A stretch of 64,000 nt of DNA from positions 6,714,012 through 6,778,011 of the forward strand of contig CM073330.1 in the NCBI GenBank assembly GCA_037043015.1. Direction: 5' to 3'. The notes under the pieces were generated by a model. It was not told the origin of the DNA. It ran no database searches and saw only the letters and a list, made by a program, of their open reading frames with translations. The position numbers were made by a program, and so were the translations under genes. The stretch's first letter is position 1. Each line of letters begins with the position of its first letter. This DNA is from Bryum argenteum (taxonomy: Eukaryota > Streptophyta > Bryopsida > Bryales > Bryaceae). Below are positions 33,090-44,185 of the stretch, piece after piece.

Positions 33090-34521
33090 GTTTGGGGTTC
33101 GATGCTCCAACACGCTTGACAATCTCCACTGTTTGCTCAACCCAACGATCCTGCTCAGGAGTTAGATTCCCCCACCGCGCCACCCCACGCTGCGTCGAGA
33201 TCTGCGTTGCAAGAGAGGCAAACGGTGACAGCTTGGATTCAATCATCTCTGCAACACATGTGTTATGGAAAAGGCAACCACATGATCCGAGGACAGCCGC
33301 CCTAGCTACGAATCCCTTTGAACACATTGGGCAGCATTCCTTCAAGATTACTCCTCCGACCGGAGGTACCGAGTGTTGATGGAGGTACTGGAACAAGGAT
33401 TTGGGCCGCAATACCATATTCTCTTGCCTTGCTTTCTTGAATGCCGCCTCTGCTACAACACGTGCCACCTGGGATTGCTTGAAATCCATGGTAGCCATGG
33501 CGAGTGGCCCACTCTCAGCTGCAAGATGGTCAATGGTGAATCGAGCCGTCATCAAGGCCTCCTGCAATTCAGCTAACTTTTTGGAACTGGCCCTAACCAC
33601 TTCTACCTGAGCCTTGTAATCCGTTGGTGTCCCCATGCAGAACAACCTTTTCTGCTCCAACACAGCTACGGCGGTCGATTCTTCAGCATCCGCTAAGTCC
33701 TTTGCAGAGCACATTGCCAGAACTGCCTCGGCGTCATCTTTCTCCTTTTGAAGTGCTTGCAGCCTCTCCGCTGCGGATGTCTCAGCTGCTGCCGCAAGCT
33801 TCGCCTCCTTTTCTGCTGTATCCACTGAGGTTTCCACTGTCGGTAGAGATGGAGTTCCTGTGGACAAGGTTCGGATGACGTTGCATAAGCCCTCAACCTG
33901 GCGGCGGAGTGCGATGGGGCCAAGCTTGCGGGGGTTCTTCAATGCCATTGCGATGCGTCTGCTCCGACAATGCAGTGCTTCAGCCACCCAGTTCACCTCC
34001 AAACCATGCACGAATGTTGCGGTGGCGGCCTTCAAAAATCGCATGGAGTAGTACTTGTTGTCGGGGCTGTGTCCATAGACTTCGTAGCAGTGTTTACTGA
34101 ATAACCGAGCCTGCTCCTTGTCGGTGCAATTGACAATCTCAAAGCGGTTTGGTTGATTTCCAACCCTCCAGATCTTGGTGATCTCACCCTCCACAATGTG
34201 CGGGTAAGCCATGCCAATGTCGTCGACCATGGCACCTCTGTCGCACAAGCCAACCTGCTGACGAAAAAAGAGAGCATCGTACTCTGCTTCGCGGCCAACA
34301 AGCGCTGGAGCTACCGCAAGCATGGAAGCTTGCAACAGCCCTGGGATTCCCGTGAGATCAAATGGAACATCCCACTCCAAGTTTGCTACTTCGTACGCTT
34401 GGGCAATCTCAACCAAATCAGCTTCCCCTTCATCGCCATGGTTGGAGTCGATCACATTGCGGCTGGATCTCCTGCTTTGTGAACTCTCGGCTCTAGATTT
34501 CCGCTTCTTTTCTTGCACCAT
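33085..34521 (-). CDS. intact member of the C4HC3 RING-like family (478 aa), last zinc pair lost
   Basis: The start is ATG at 34519-34521 (MVQEKKRKSRAESSQSRRS, a basic nuclear-signal-like N-terminus), preceded by TTTTCAG|GTTG, probably a 5'UTR intron acceptor. An N-terminal domain with WDVPFDLTGIPGLLQ, NCTDKEQARLF, CYEVYGHSPDNKYYSMRFLK and ATATFVHGLEVNWVAEA is followed by an Ala/Glu/Lys-rich coiled coil (about residues 235-375). The C-terminal finger has CPMC...GSCGCLFHNTC, but the final Cys pair of the sister gene is replaced (KLSPFASLA for KRFCPFCEV). About half identical to the gene at 41354. The single long frame inside an inverted-repeat element suggests it moved or was captured recently. 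Biochemical role unknown. Confidence 0.75.
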   Translation of the reverse strand: MVQEKKRKSRAESSQSRRSSRNVIDSNHGDEGEADLVEIAQAYEVANLEWDVPFDLTGIPGLLQASMLAVAPALVGREAEYDALFFRQQVGLCDRGAMVDDIGMAYPHIVEGEITKIWRVGNQPNRFEIVNCTDKEQARLFSKHCYEVYGHSPDNKYYSMRFLKAATATFVHGLEVNWVAEALHCRSRRIAMALKNPRKLGPIALRRQVEGLCNVIRTLSTGTPSLPTVETSVDTAEKEAKLAAAAETSAAERLQALQKEKDDAEAVLAMCSAKDLADAEESTAVAVLEQKRLFCMGTPTDYKAQVEVVRASSKKLAELQEALMTARFTIDHLAAESGPLAMATMDFKQSQVARVVAEAAFKKARQENMVLRPKSLFQYLHQHSVPPVGGVILKECCPMCSKGFVARAAVLGSCGCLFHNTCVAEMIESKLSPFASLATQISTQRGVARWGNLTPEQDRWVEQTVEIVKRVGASNPKL

Positions 34522-34742
34522 GGCGACACAATCAACCTGAAAATGACACCAAAGCACGATATTAGCCACACTGATTTAGCAAGAAGGAGCTGAATACAAA
34601 ATCAAAAACTTCCAAAGCTTCAAGTCCAATGGAATCACCTCAACCTTTGCAGTGGACAGAAGCACAAGTGGTTCGAGCTGCAGGAATAGCACGGTGATGC
34701 GTGGTGAAGGTGACGATGGCTGGTGAGGAAGAAAATTGCAAA

Positions 34743-34810
34743 AGGTGAGGAAGCAAATTGCGAAGGTGAGGAAGCAAATTGCCACCTCGGAGGTGAGGAA
34801 GCAAATCGCG
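34743..34810. repeat. AGGTGAGGAAGCAAATTGC short tandem repeat, three copies
   Basis: Copies start at 34743, 34764 and 34791 (spacings 21 and 27 bp), with a looser one just before. They lie upstream of the 33085 gene, in its probable 5' region. Confidence 0.75.
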
Positions 34811-35204
34811 CATTGGCGATCGGGAGATTGGACAATCACCATAGTCACCATAGACTATGATCGATGATCATGGTCCTAAATTTAATAGAGAGTGACATGT
34901 TGGAGAAGGGGCCGTTTGAAAATTATTCATGGTGATTATACGAGAATGATGTTCTTTTGGTCAACTCGCAATCTCTTAAATCGGCTATGATGGAAGATAG
35001 CTCATTTTTTTTTTTCTTCTTTTTCTTTTTTTTAATTTTTGATTCACGTGGTTATTTTGATATTAAGATGGTTGCCTATATTTTGAATCTTTGAATATCA
35101 TGTAGTGTATCATAGTGACAGTGATAATTGGTATTGGGTAATCTGATCAAGTTGGAGTTTTATTGTAGGGAACTAGGGATTGGGACTAGTTTTAGTTTCC
35201 AATT

Positions 35205-38200
35205 AATTTTAGTTCAAATTTGCAATGGATTAAAAACGTGAAATGTATTAGCATTGAAGAAGAAGTGTGATAAAAGTATGGATAAACTAAATAATCTAGA
35301 GATGTTGCAATTTTTGGTGTGTTCCAATGTATTGTACAATTTTGTATGTAAGAGCAACACATTGAAAGCAATTTCTCATTGAATAATAATCATTTCAAAT
35401 ATAGGGAAAGGATTTACACTTGAATTGTTATTATGAAGAAATATTTAGAACTTGAGTGCAAAGAGAGGGGTAATTATTGGTTGGTGATAGATAATGATGG
35501 TTTCCTCTTATTTTCTTCTTTATATCATATCTTATCTAGTTTTACAAAAATATTTAGTTATTGAATATATATTCACCTAACTTTAATGTTATGCTACACA
35601 TGCTACTATGGACTAGTACCCCGATCCGCTCATTTCTTGTAAAGAAATTAGTTGAAATTTTTGACATAAAGTAGAACGCCATAATTAGGTTGTAATACAT
35701 ATTTGGGAGAAGATAATTATAGGACACATATAAGTCGAATTTCACGAAGACTAGTGGATTATGCATTGGTCTCATGGCCAAACAACATGCATTTGTATAA
35801 TATTCAAGTTTGCAAGTATATTCCTATTTTAGCGAACATGGAGTCAAAAGGTTAAGCGGATCTAAACTCTAAACCCTAAACTTAATCACATTGGGTGGGT
35901 TTTCTTGTGGTGTATAGTAATAGTTTCTTTTGGGCGTTGCCACATTGTTAAGTACTTATGAAGTGATTAGTACGTAAAAGGCTCGGTTTATATACATATA
36001 TTGATTATCCACCATACAAGCACAATGAGTCAGAGAAGCATACAATATGCTCACTCTAAATCTCACTTTTGAAGATATCAAAAGGGCATCTCCGCTTCAA
36101 ATGGTATCTGATCTCATGTATTTAAGCATGCTCGTACAATCACTTTCTGAAGGCAAGATTAGACACAAGGTTAGGAAACTTAATTAGTACTTGCGTAACA
36201 GTTGTTTCTCATACAGTATCAGTCGAATTGCGAATCTCCAACTCAATTCTAAGCTTCATGTGAATCTTAGAGATCAAGAAGACATATGACCAAAGAGTTT
36301 CAAGTATTGACAACAGAAAGGATTTCTCAATTGTTCTAATTCAACTATAAACACCTGGAGAAATCCTAGCACTGATTTGGACATAGGTAACTGTATAGGT
36401 GTTTGTTGATTTTTGACCCTAGACTATTGTTGAAGGAAAATTATTCTAAACGACCGCTCTAACATATTTTTCCTTGAAGTGTTCTTCAAACTTTAAAATT
36501 ATCAAAATGTGTGATATTAGGAAATTTTTGGTGATAGTACAGAAATTATTTGATGTAATGGAAGAAGTGTGTGATATTAAAATAACTTGCCATTTTAGAA
36601 GCTTAATTGAAAGTGCCTCTAAAATAACAAGGGGCCGAAATATCACATCTCATTCCTCAAAATGGCACATGGAATAACAGTCCATTTTCACAAAATTGAG
36701 GTTGTATATAACAATCAGTGTTTTTAATTAAAACTTACAATAAGTAAGGGGTCACATATTGTTATTTTATTTCTAATTTCTTATATATATATATATATAT
36801 ATATAAGTGATAAAATAGTAATATTAGCATGAATATGAGGCCTTACTGATAAATAATAGTCTTATTTAAAGAATATGAGTGATAGTAATAGGAATGGGTT
36901 GTAAAAGTATGCATTATTGGCATGTTTTTGACCTCAAAGGCGATATTTTGTTGTTTTTTAATTGCCGTTGACAAATACTTGCACTTCAAAAATATGCCTC
37001 TAAAATGGCATGTTTTGAAACGCGGGCCAAAACGGCACATTAGGGTTTTGGCAAAATGGAATATAGAATAATGCCATTTGAACGGAATTGAGGTTATAAA
37101 GGTTCAATGAAACCATCTTTTAGAACCTTATTTATATGTCAAATTCAACCAAAACTTGAATAAAAGTAAAGTCTCAATTTTTGATAAATTTTTTTAGTTT
37201 ATGCGATTCATTGATTCTAGACTGATTTTATTTCTGAGCATATACTGCAGTCTCAGGGAGTTCTCGATAGCCTCAATTTTTAAGCTTCAAGAGTAAATAT
37301 TTTTGTAATGTCTTTCGAATTTTGAAGCATGAATGGTCTTGTTGCAAAAGTGATAGGTGAATAATCTATAATGTGTAGAAGTTGCAACTTCATACAATAT
37401 AAAGTCAAAAACGGCGACAATCTTATTCTTATTGAGTTTGGAGGTTGAATATTGGATTAAAGAAGGGGTCACATTCTATGACAATTCGGCATAACTTCTT
37501 CTCAAAATATATAGTCTAGAAGATGATAAAAATGTGACATTAAAATGTATGTAGGGTCTTTAGCACCACACTCCTATATTGGTATCAAAAAATTAATAAT
37601 AAGGCTAGTAGGTTGTGAAATGCGCACATCACTGAGTAAAAGATTGAAGGTTTTTAGCACAAAGCGGTGAAAAATCAAGTAAGAAACATAGAATGAACCA
37701 AAAGTTTCTGTAAATCAGGAGTTGTTAAATGCTAAGAAATACTTCCATAATTGCTCTAACAGTAACAAATGTGAATTGTCACAAGCACAATTGAAAGTTG
37801 AATACAATTTGCAAAAGCGAGATTCACCCATCTTAGAATTTTTGTCAAAATAAGGGTAAAGTCAACTTCTTCGGCTCGTATATTGGGTCTTAAAAGCTTA
37901 TTTCCATTTTCATCTAGAAAATGTGTTTTTGGCTTAAAATAGGTTGTGACGTTTAGGGGTTGAATAGTCTTATTGCCTTAGCACATGAGACAAATACTAT
38001 AAAAAAGAGGGGAATGTTGTTTCATTTACAACAAACAAATTTTAGACTTTAGTGTAAAAATATGAAGCCAGAGGAGAGAAAAGTTAAGATTCAAGAGAGA
38101 GTTGATAGTCGTAAGTTTTATTTACAAATGATTGCCTATACCAAGGAATAATTTCACTACTTGGATATTCAATACCTTAGTAATCCACATGTCATTTTAA

Positions 38201-39415
38201 TTGTTGATATTGGCTTTCTTGTATGAGTTTCACCAAATTTCCATGTGAAAATCAAACGTTCTTTGGGGTTTTATGTAACACATAAAAATCATGTAAGGAT
38301 ATTTCTAACTCATATAGAAGGAAAAATTGACTGACAATCCTAAGGCATATTTACAGTTTTACACTTTGAAATGGTTTAGAAAACAATGCTACTATTCACT
38401 TGTTTTAGCAAGGGGGTTATTTATTCATTTATTATAGATTTTGATCTCACAAACTATTGAAGATTCCAAATCTAATATCTGGTATACTCCACATGTACAA
38501 ATTCCATAGTTACATTCTTTATGAAACATCATTGAACAAAACTTTACACCTTGTATGAGAAAAAGGTAAAAGATGCTTCTTTTGTCCCACAATGACTGAG
38601 TAGGTTCTCTTAAAGCTACCCTCAAGGAGTAGAAGATAAGCCTTGAGTGAAATCACACAAGCTTTGAAGTTGCTAAGGAAAAGTCACATTGGCACATTAT
38701 TAAGGGTAAGTGGAAGAGGCATTTTATTCAAGATCAAACATGTTCACCATCCGAGTGTGACCTAAAAAGGGGGGAAGAGGCACATTATTAAGGGTAAGTG
38801 GAAGAGGCATTTTATTCAAGGTAGAACGAGCATTTTATTCAAGGTAGAAAGAGCATCTTATTCAAGGTAGAACGGCATTGTATTTCCTAGCATGCCTATT
38901 TCTACATTGTATTTTTTTTTAACCACTTAAGTGTCCGTTGTACCAAATGCTGTGCTTCTATGATGTCGAGTTCACTACCTCATACGAACATTGACCACCT
39001 CACGCCGGCGCAGTCCACCTCACACGCTGCAGGTTGTAGCACTAGACTGACTTGAGGTGTATCAACAAATCATCTTAACAAAAATAAACGTCGACATGTA
39101 TGAAGCATTATGACTTGTACACATCCTTCAACATTAAATTATTTTAATGAAAAACCTTCAACTATAATTACCGCTCCCAAAGACTAGTAAGTGGGAGCTT
39201 ACGCAAGTTCACAAAGAAACAAATTTCAAATCCCCCTTTGCTACACTCTCACCAGGAGAGAGGCCGATCTGAATTTCAGTTTTAGCGGTATTATAGCACT
39301 ATTGAATGCAAAGACGATTGGAGTCTACTACATCACGTGGCCTCTAGCGCATGCTTTCCTTGACGTTGTAGAGTTGCTGTTGCAAATTCTTGCTTAGAAG
39401 TGAGGTGCATGCTGC
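35205..39415. other. gene-poor AT-rich stretch with a (TA)12 run and MITE remnants
   Basis: A (TA)12 microsatellite lies at 36782-36805. MITE-like ends (ACAAAATTGAGGTT near 36700, GAACGGAATTGAGGTT near 37090) match the family at 20673. No exon with a recognisable domain was found on either strand. Confidence 0.55.
38692..38880. repeat. degenerate tandem repeat built from GCATTTTATTCAAGGTAGAA
   Basis: A segment of about 44 bp (GGCACATTATTAAGGGTAAG, then TGGAAGAGGCATTTTATTCA) occurs near 38692 and 38777. It is followed by three shortened copies of GCATYTTATTCAAGGTAGAA spaced by about 23-26 bp. Replication slippage is the simplest explanation. Confidence 0.7.
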
Positions 39416-39442
39416 TTGCGTAATACTTTTTGTGAATCCACA

Positions 39443-40656
39443 ATGAGCCGCACTATTAGACAGAGAGAGAAGTCCGCAGGCAAGCGACCTGCTGAGTCAA
39501 CATCGTCAAATAGCAATGACGGTGTATTCCAGGAGCTGGTGAAGCCTGTGAAGGCAGCAAAAGCCTTAGATGAGGTTCATCCCAACAACCTGACCATTTG
39601 GCAAGAGGCTTTCAACCTCGAGAGGCTTCCGCCGTCTATCAGTGTAGAGTTGATAAAGCGGGCCCCTTTCCTCTTGGGTGCGGAGAAGGCAATATACACC
39701 AAACAATTTTCAAAACAATTGGTGGTCTTTGTGCTGCAGGGATACCATTCGAAAGCCTTATGAAGGATGAGTGTGGAGTGCCACTAGAAGATATGGTGGC
39801 TACATATCCCTTGAATAAGAATGGAAATCGCCACTCTTTGAGGCTCATGACCGACCGTGATGATGCGACGAAACGCATTACACATGCACCAGAGAGTGTA
39901 TGGTGGCACGCACCCCGACAATGGTGAAGTTGGCACAAACTTCATTCGGGGTCTTGTCCTGCAGTACCAACACGAGACGCAAGTCAATCGGGCCGACTTT
40001 GCGGCGTGAGACTTGGCAAAGAAACGGATGGACAATCCGCTTGTGACTCCACACAAACTTACCACCTTGCCTTGTCTTAGAGAGAGCGTATTCGTGCAAT
40101 GATAAACTTGTTCCATCATTACCTATGTGCTTTGCTTATGCGGACAGAGAGGCTGCGATAACACGATTGAGGCGGGCGATTTGCCAATTAGGCCATCTGA
40201 TTTCACGGCACGACAACGAGGGTTTGTGCAGCTGATGGAAACTAGACCTCATGCACGCAAGGATGGGCATGCTGAGGCCTTCAAAGCCAGCCATCAAGGC
40301 TCTACTTATAGCAAATAAATCGTGCAAAATGTAAATGCACCCCTACACGTACTTCTCCATTGGGAATTACCGCTCGTAGAGTCGACATTGATGATGCAGA
40401 GTTGTTGAAGCCGGTGGAGCCCAAAAGTGCGCTCGCTACGGTACAGGAGGTGCTCAACTCTCTTATTCAGAAGGCAATTCACATCAATACTACTGTGAAA
40501 CGTCCACCTGAAGTGAACAATTTTTGTGGCAGCGAGCCTCTCTCCAAACATGCACATTTGGCATCAGACTTGGAGCAGAAACAAGACTCAGCTGCTACAA
40601 CAATTCCTGAAGAAACTTGTGCAATCGGCACTAGCTGCAGCAACACTCGAGGTTGA
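39443..40656 (+). pseudogene. decayed member of the C4HC3 RING-like family
   Basis: Starting at MSRTIRQREKSAGKRPAEST, the frame holds FNLERLPPSISVELIKRAP and FLLGAEKAIYTKQF, matching the N-terminal domain of the sister genes. Near 39710 it shifts to IGGLCAAGIPFESLMKDE and TYPLNKNGNRHSLRLMTD, then shifts again to MHQRVYGGTHPDNGEVGTNF before a TGA. These match segments of the gene at 27612-29951 in order. A later open piece (40360-40656) with VQEVLNSLIQKAIHI may be the middle region. No zinc finger end was found. Several frameshifts and stops make this a pseudogene unless the assembly is poor here. Confidence 0.7.
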
Positions 40657-41353
40657 GTCCAGGCTGTAGTAGGGATTGTAGAATGTGAACTCAATAGTGA
40701 GGTACCGAATATGTAGAAGCTTGCATTTTGTATATCCAATGCAATGTAGAACTGTAGAAGGTTTGTGCTCAAACACATTTTTGAAGAAATTTTTCAGTTA
40801 AGCCGGCACGTCTAAAGTCAACACTGCGTACGTCACCGCAGATAACAAGAAAGTGCATGGTGGTGTTGTAGTCACTTCATTTTATAAACATTCGTATTGT
40901 TTCCTTTTCCGACCATGTATGCTCCTGCATACATGATGGGTGACCATGTATGCTCATCACGATTGGCCACACACAACATTTAAAGCCAAGCGAGTCACTA
41001 AGCTTAGACTTTGGAAGTTATTGTTTCCATCACGGTCAAAGTGCCATGTTTGTTGTGGTAAAAGAGAACAATACGAAGTTCACTGAAATTCAAATTAAAC
41101 GAACACTAAACAAAAGTTTAGTTCTAGTAAACACAGGAAGTCAAAAGTTACAAAGTACTGAAAGTTCAATCGAGTAATCAAGCTTAAGGTAAATACCACG
41201 ACTCAGTCAGTTCCTGTAAGCACAATCAGTGGCAAAACCTACAAAGTAAAACAAGTTCTGTTGGCCACCCACGCTTGAAGTTCATACCTCGAATGCATAG
41301 TTCAAAACTTAAGGGATAAGCTAATTAAAGTAACATTCTTCAAAAAGCAAGCA
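40657..41353. other. intergenic, no supported gene
   Basis: Mixed-composition DNA between the decayed copy and the 3' end of the 41354 gene. No domain, hairpin or repeat was recognised. Confidence 0.5.
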
Positions 41354-42835
41354 TCACGTGAACCAGGAGTGAGTAGGACTCTCCAGCTTCTTGACAGTAT
41401 GTTGAATGACCAGACTGTCCTCTTTTGTCAGTTTACCGTCCCATTGGGCCACCCACTGTGCATCCATGTCAACCTCGCAGAAAGGGCAAAACCGTTTGTT
41501 GGAGTCGATCATCTCTGCAACACAAATGAGATGGAAGATGCAGCTACATGATCCGAGAATTGCGGCCTTTGACACAAATCCCTTGTTGCAAATGGGGCAT
41601 AATTCATTCAGTGGTCCATCAATTTCGATAGGTGGAAAGGACCCGTGCTCTGCAATTGGAAACACTTGACAAGGGCGTAGAAGCAAATTCTCTTTCTTGG
41701 TTTTCTTCAGAGCCGCCTCCGCTGTAGCACGATTTGCCTTCGCCTGATCATGCTCTGCTGAAGCCTTTTTAAGTGCCTCAGCAACTGTCCCCTTAGTTTC
41801 TCGTGCCATCATCATCTCCTCTTGCATCGTCGTAAGCCTGTGCGCACATTCTCGCAACACTTCAACTTGCACCTTGTACTGTGTTTGCGTCCCCTCGCGG
41901 AAGAGTCGTTTTTGCTCCTCCAAGGCAATACTATGCTCTGCTTCAAGCTTAGCAATCTCTTCTCCTAAGCATTTCAGCGAGCCTTCATCTCCTTCACCAT
42001 GCTTCTCTTGAGTAGCGCGCACGGCCTCTGCTGCAGAATCCTCGGCTGCGACCGCAATCTCTAGTGCCTTCTCTGCTGCAGACAATGACGAGGGCACTGG
42101 TGTAACTGAGCATGCCAATTCACGGCACCAAGGCATCCCGGTAGCAAATTTCTTGATGATGTTGCACAAGCTTTGAACTTGGGGACGTAATGCTATAAGA
42201 CCTAACTTGTGGGGGTTCTTCGAAGCACTCGCAATACGCCGAGTACGACGTCCCTGAGCTTCAGCAACCCAATTGATGTCCAAATAATGCACAAAGGTAG
42301 CGGTGGCAGCCTTCAAGAAGCGCATGGCAAAATATCCATTATCAGGGCGATGGCCATACACTTCGTAGTAGAGCTGACAAAACATGCGGGCTTGCTCCTT
42401 GTCGCTGCAGTTCAGAATCTCATACCGGTTTGTCTGTGCACCTGCCTTCCAGACTTCTTTAATCGCACTCTCCAAAACTTGTGGATAAACCTTCCCGACA
42501 TCGTCCACCATCGGGCCACTGTTGCACAAGCCTACAACGTGCTGGAAGAATGCGTCGTCATACTCTGCTTGCCCGCCTCGAAGCATTGGAGCTGCCTCAT
42601 ACAGAGAATCAAGCAATGGCGTCGGGACTCCAGAGAGGTCAAATGGCAGATCCCACTCCGACGTGGCAACTGCTTGTAGGACATCCTCTGAATCTGCTTT
42701 GGATGGTGTCGCAGTTACAGCTGATCCTTCTTCCCCATCCGAGAGACCGCCAGAGCACTTGAGTGGCTCGACTTGTAATTTACGTGGAGTGCTCTGGCTT
42801 GCTGACGACTTTCGCTTCTTCTGCTGCTGTGACAT
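41354..42835 (-). CDS. member of the C4HC3 RING-like family with complete zinc ligands (493 aa)
   Basis: A single exon from ATG 42833-42835 (MSQQQKKRKSSASQSTPRK, basic) with an acceptor-like TTGAATAG|GTCG 15 bases upstream, so a 5'UTR intron is likely. The N-terminal domain (about residues 50-230) includes WDLPFDLSGVPTPLLD, NCSDKEQARMF, YYEVYGHRPDNGYFAMRFLK and ATATFVHYLDINWVAEA. A coiled coil spans about 240-385. The finger has Cys413/416, Cys430/432, His435, Cys438 and Cys450/453 (CPIC...GSCSCIFHLIC...CPFC), a C4HC3 arrangement. RING-like folds commonly bind E2 enzymes; whether this one does is unknown. A chromovirus inserted 38 bp upstream of the start, probably inside the 5'UTR intron, may affect expression. 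I do not recognise the family from named plant genes. Confidence 0.75.
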   Translation of the reverse strand: MSQQQKKRKSSASQSTPRKLQVEPLKCSGGLSDGEEGSAVTATPSKADSEDVLQAVATSEWDLPFDLSGVPTPLLDSLYEAAPMLRGGQAEYDDAFFQHVVGLCNSGPMVDDVGKVYPQVLESAIKEVWKAGAQTNRYEILNCSDKEQARMFCQLYYEVYGHRPDNGYFAMRFLKAATATFVHYLDINWVAEAQGRRTRRIASASKNPHKLGLIALRPQVQSLCNIIKKFATGMPWCRELACSVTPVPSSLSAAEKALEIAVAAEDSAAEAVRATQEKHGEGDEGSLKCLGEEIAKLEAEHSIALEEQKRLFREGTQTQYKVQVEVLRECAHRLTTMQEEMMMARETKGTVAEALKKASAEHDQAKANRATAEAALKKTKKENLLLRPCQVFPIAEHGSFPPIEIDGPLNELCPICNKGFVSKAAILGSCSCIFHLICVAEMIDSNKRFCPFCEVDMDAQWVAQWDGKLTKEDSLVIQHTVKKLESPTHSWFT

Positions 42836-42878
42836 GGTGACGCCGACGACCTATTCAATAAAAAAAAGCAAGTTCATA

Positions 42879-44172
42879 TGTCGCAACCCTTGCTAGCTCA
42901 CCTTAGCTTACACCAACTTTTTCCCAACTCTAGCAAGTGTCACGAGCGCTAACTCTGCACATCCCCCACATGCACAAAGTTAGCTCTCCATACCAACCAC
43001 CAAGCTCACCGCTTGGTTATCAATCCCTCCTACTCATGCAACCGGGACTCAACCCCTTCGTAGGTAGCCAATGGTTAGGTGCGGACTTCCACTTATGTCC
43101 AAGGCCCAACTTGGTGGCACTCCCATACCACGCGGCCTAACCGCACTTGGTGGTGTCTCCTCACCACCGCCCATGACCACCATGGTGACCCCAAGGCCAC
43201 CAAGTAATCACAACGCCGGCGGTGAGACACCACCCCACATCGGTAGCACTCATGGTCCTCATTTTGCCTATATGAGTCCCCGTGGTGAAGCCCCAACACT
43301 AGCTCCCCCACCGGGACTCACCTTGTCCTTATGAGCCACCGTGGTGAAGCCCCAACACTAGCTCCACCCACCGTGCCTCATTTTGCACTTTGAGTCCCCA
43401 TGGTGGAGCCCCAACACTAGCTCCACCCATTGGGGCTCACCTTGGCTTGGGAGTCCCCATGGTGAGGCCCCAACACTAGCCACACCACTCGGGACTCCCA
43501 CCTTGGTCACCACCAAGGCACCATGGGAGTGGGGAGGGAGACCAGCCCTCCCCATAGTATACTCTGTGGGATTCGGCAGCCCCTGGTCCTAGGTGAAGGG
43601 CTGGACCCTCACACCTCTAAGGTTTGGAAGACCACCCAATCTCCCAATGCCTTAGCCGCTGGAAGGCCCCGGGAGACTTCCCGAACCTTCCAGGGCTCGT
43701 ATCTACCTCGTCCCGCATCCAAACGCGACGAGCGACCACTCTATCGACATCTACTCGTCAAGTAGATGCTGATAGACACCTTACTTGCCTCATTCCGACA
43801 AGTATTGAGGGAGTTATGCCCCTCTGAAGATTCGGGAGTCCCGGGCCAGCTTCCCAGTCCAGCACTGTCCCTGGACAGCACTCACTTTAGTCCCACAATC
43901 TTCCAACTCCCATAACTTTTAGCTCACACCTCCAAATGAGGTGCTCCTTAGCATCCCGGAATCGTGGCAACATGAGCTTCCATAATCTCATGTCCATTCC
44001 GTTGTGGCTCCTAGTCTCCGTGGGTGAGAGGCGTCTCCAACGCCCGGGGTCCTCTCCCACACTAGGCCCACTTAGGTTCCCTTCACCTTGGCACCCCAAG
44101 GCCCGGGCGTCACTCCGTGTCCCCCTTGGGCCCTTGGTGTTGCGGGCACTCCTCAAGGAGAGGTGCGCGACA
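42879..44172 (-). repeat. 3' LTR of the chromovirus
   Basis: 1294 bp, TG...CA. Compared with the other LTR I saw one substitution (CCGTTGTGG versus CCGTCGTGG) and two compensating one-base indels (GGGAGGGAG/GGGAGGAG and CCGTGT/CCGGTGT). Confidence 0.93.
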
Positions 44173-44185
44173 CTCACCCCCACCT
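44173..44185 (-). other. polypurine tract of the chromovirus
   Basis: The minus strand reads AGGTGGGGGTGAG directly before the TGTCGC start of the 3' LTR, as expected for second-strand priming. Confidence 0.75.

Larger units (their letters stand above)
31313..35204. mobile_element. inverted-repeat element (about 252-bp arms) carrying the gene at 33085-34521
   Basis: The left arm is 31313-31535 continued at 32507-32536 (253 bp in total, split by a nested insertion). The right arm is 34954-35204 (251 bp). Read on opposite strands, both give TAATTGGAAACTAAAACTAG, then TTGATCAGATTACCCAATAC, the A/G-rich run, GAGCTATCTTCCATCAT, ATTTAAGAGATTGC and GTTGACC, with only scattered differences. Without the nested insert the element would be about 2.9 kb. 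No clear target duplication is visible at 31312/35205, so this could be a foldback-type transposon or an inverted duplication around a gene. Confidence 0.65.

Noticed and set aside
34954..35204. Inverted-repeat arms as solo LTRs
   Set aside because: The arms are inverted, not direct, lack TG...CA ends, and show no target duplication.
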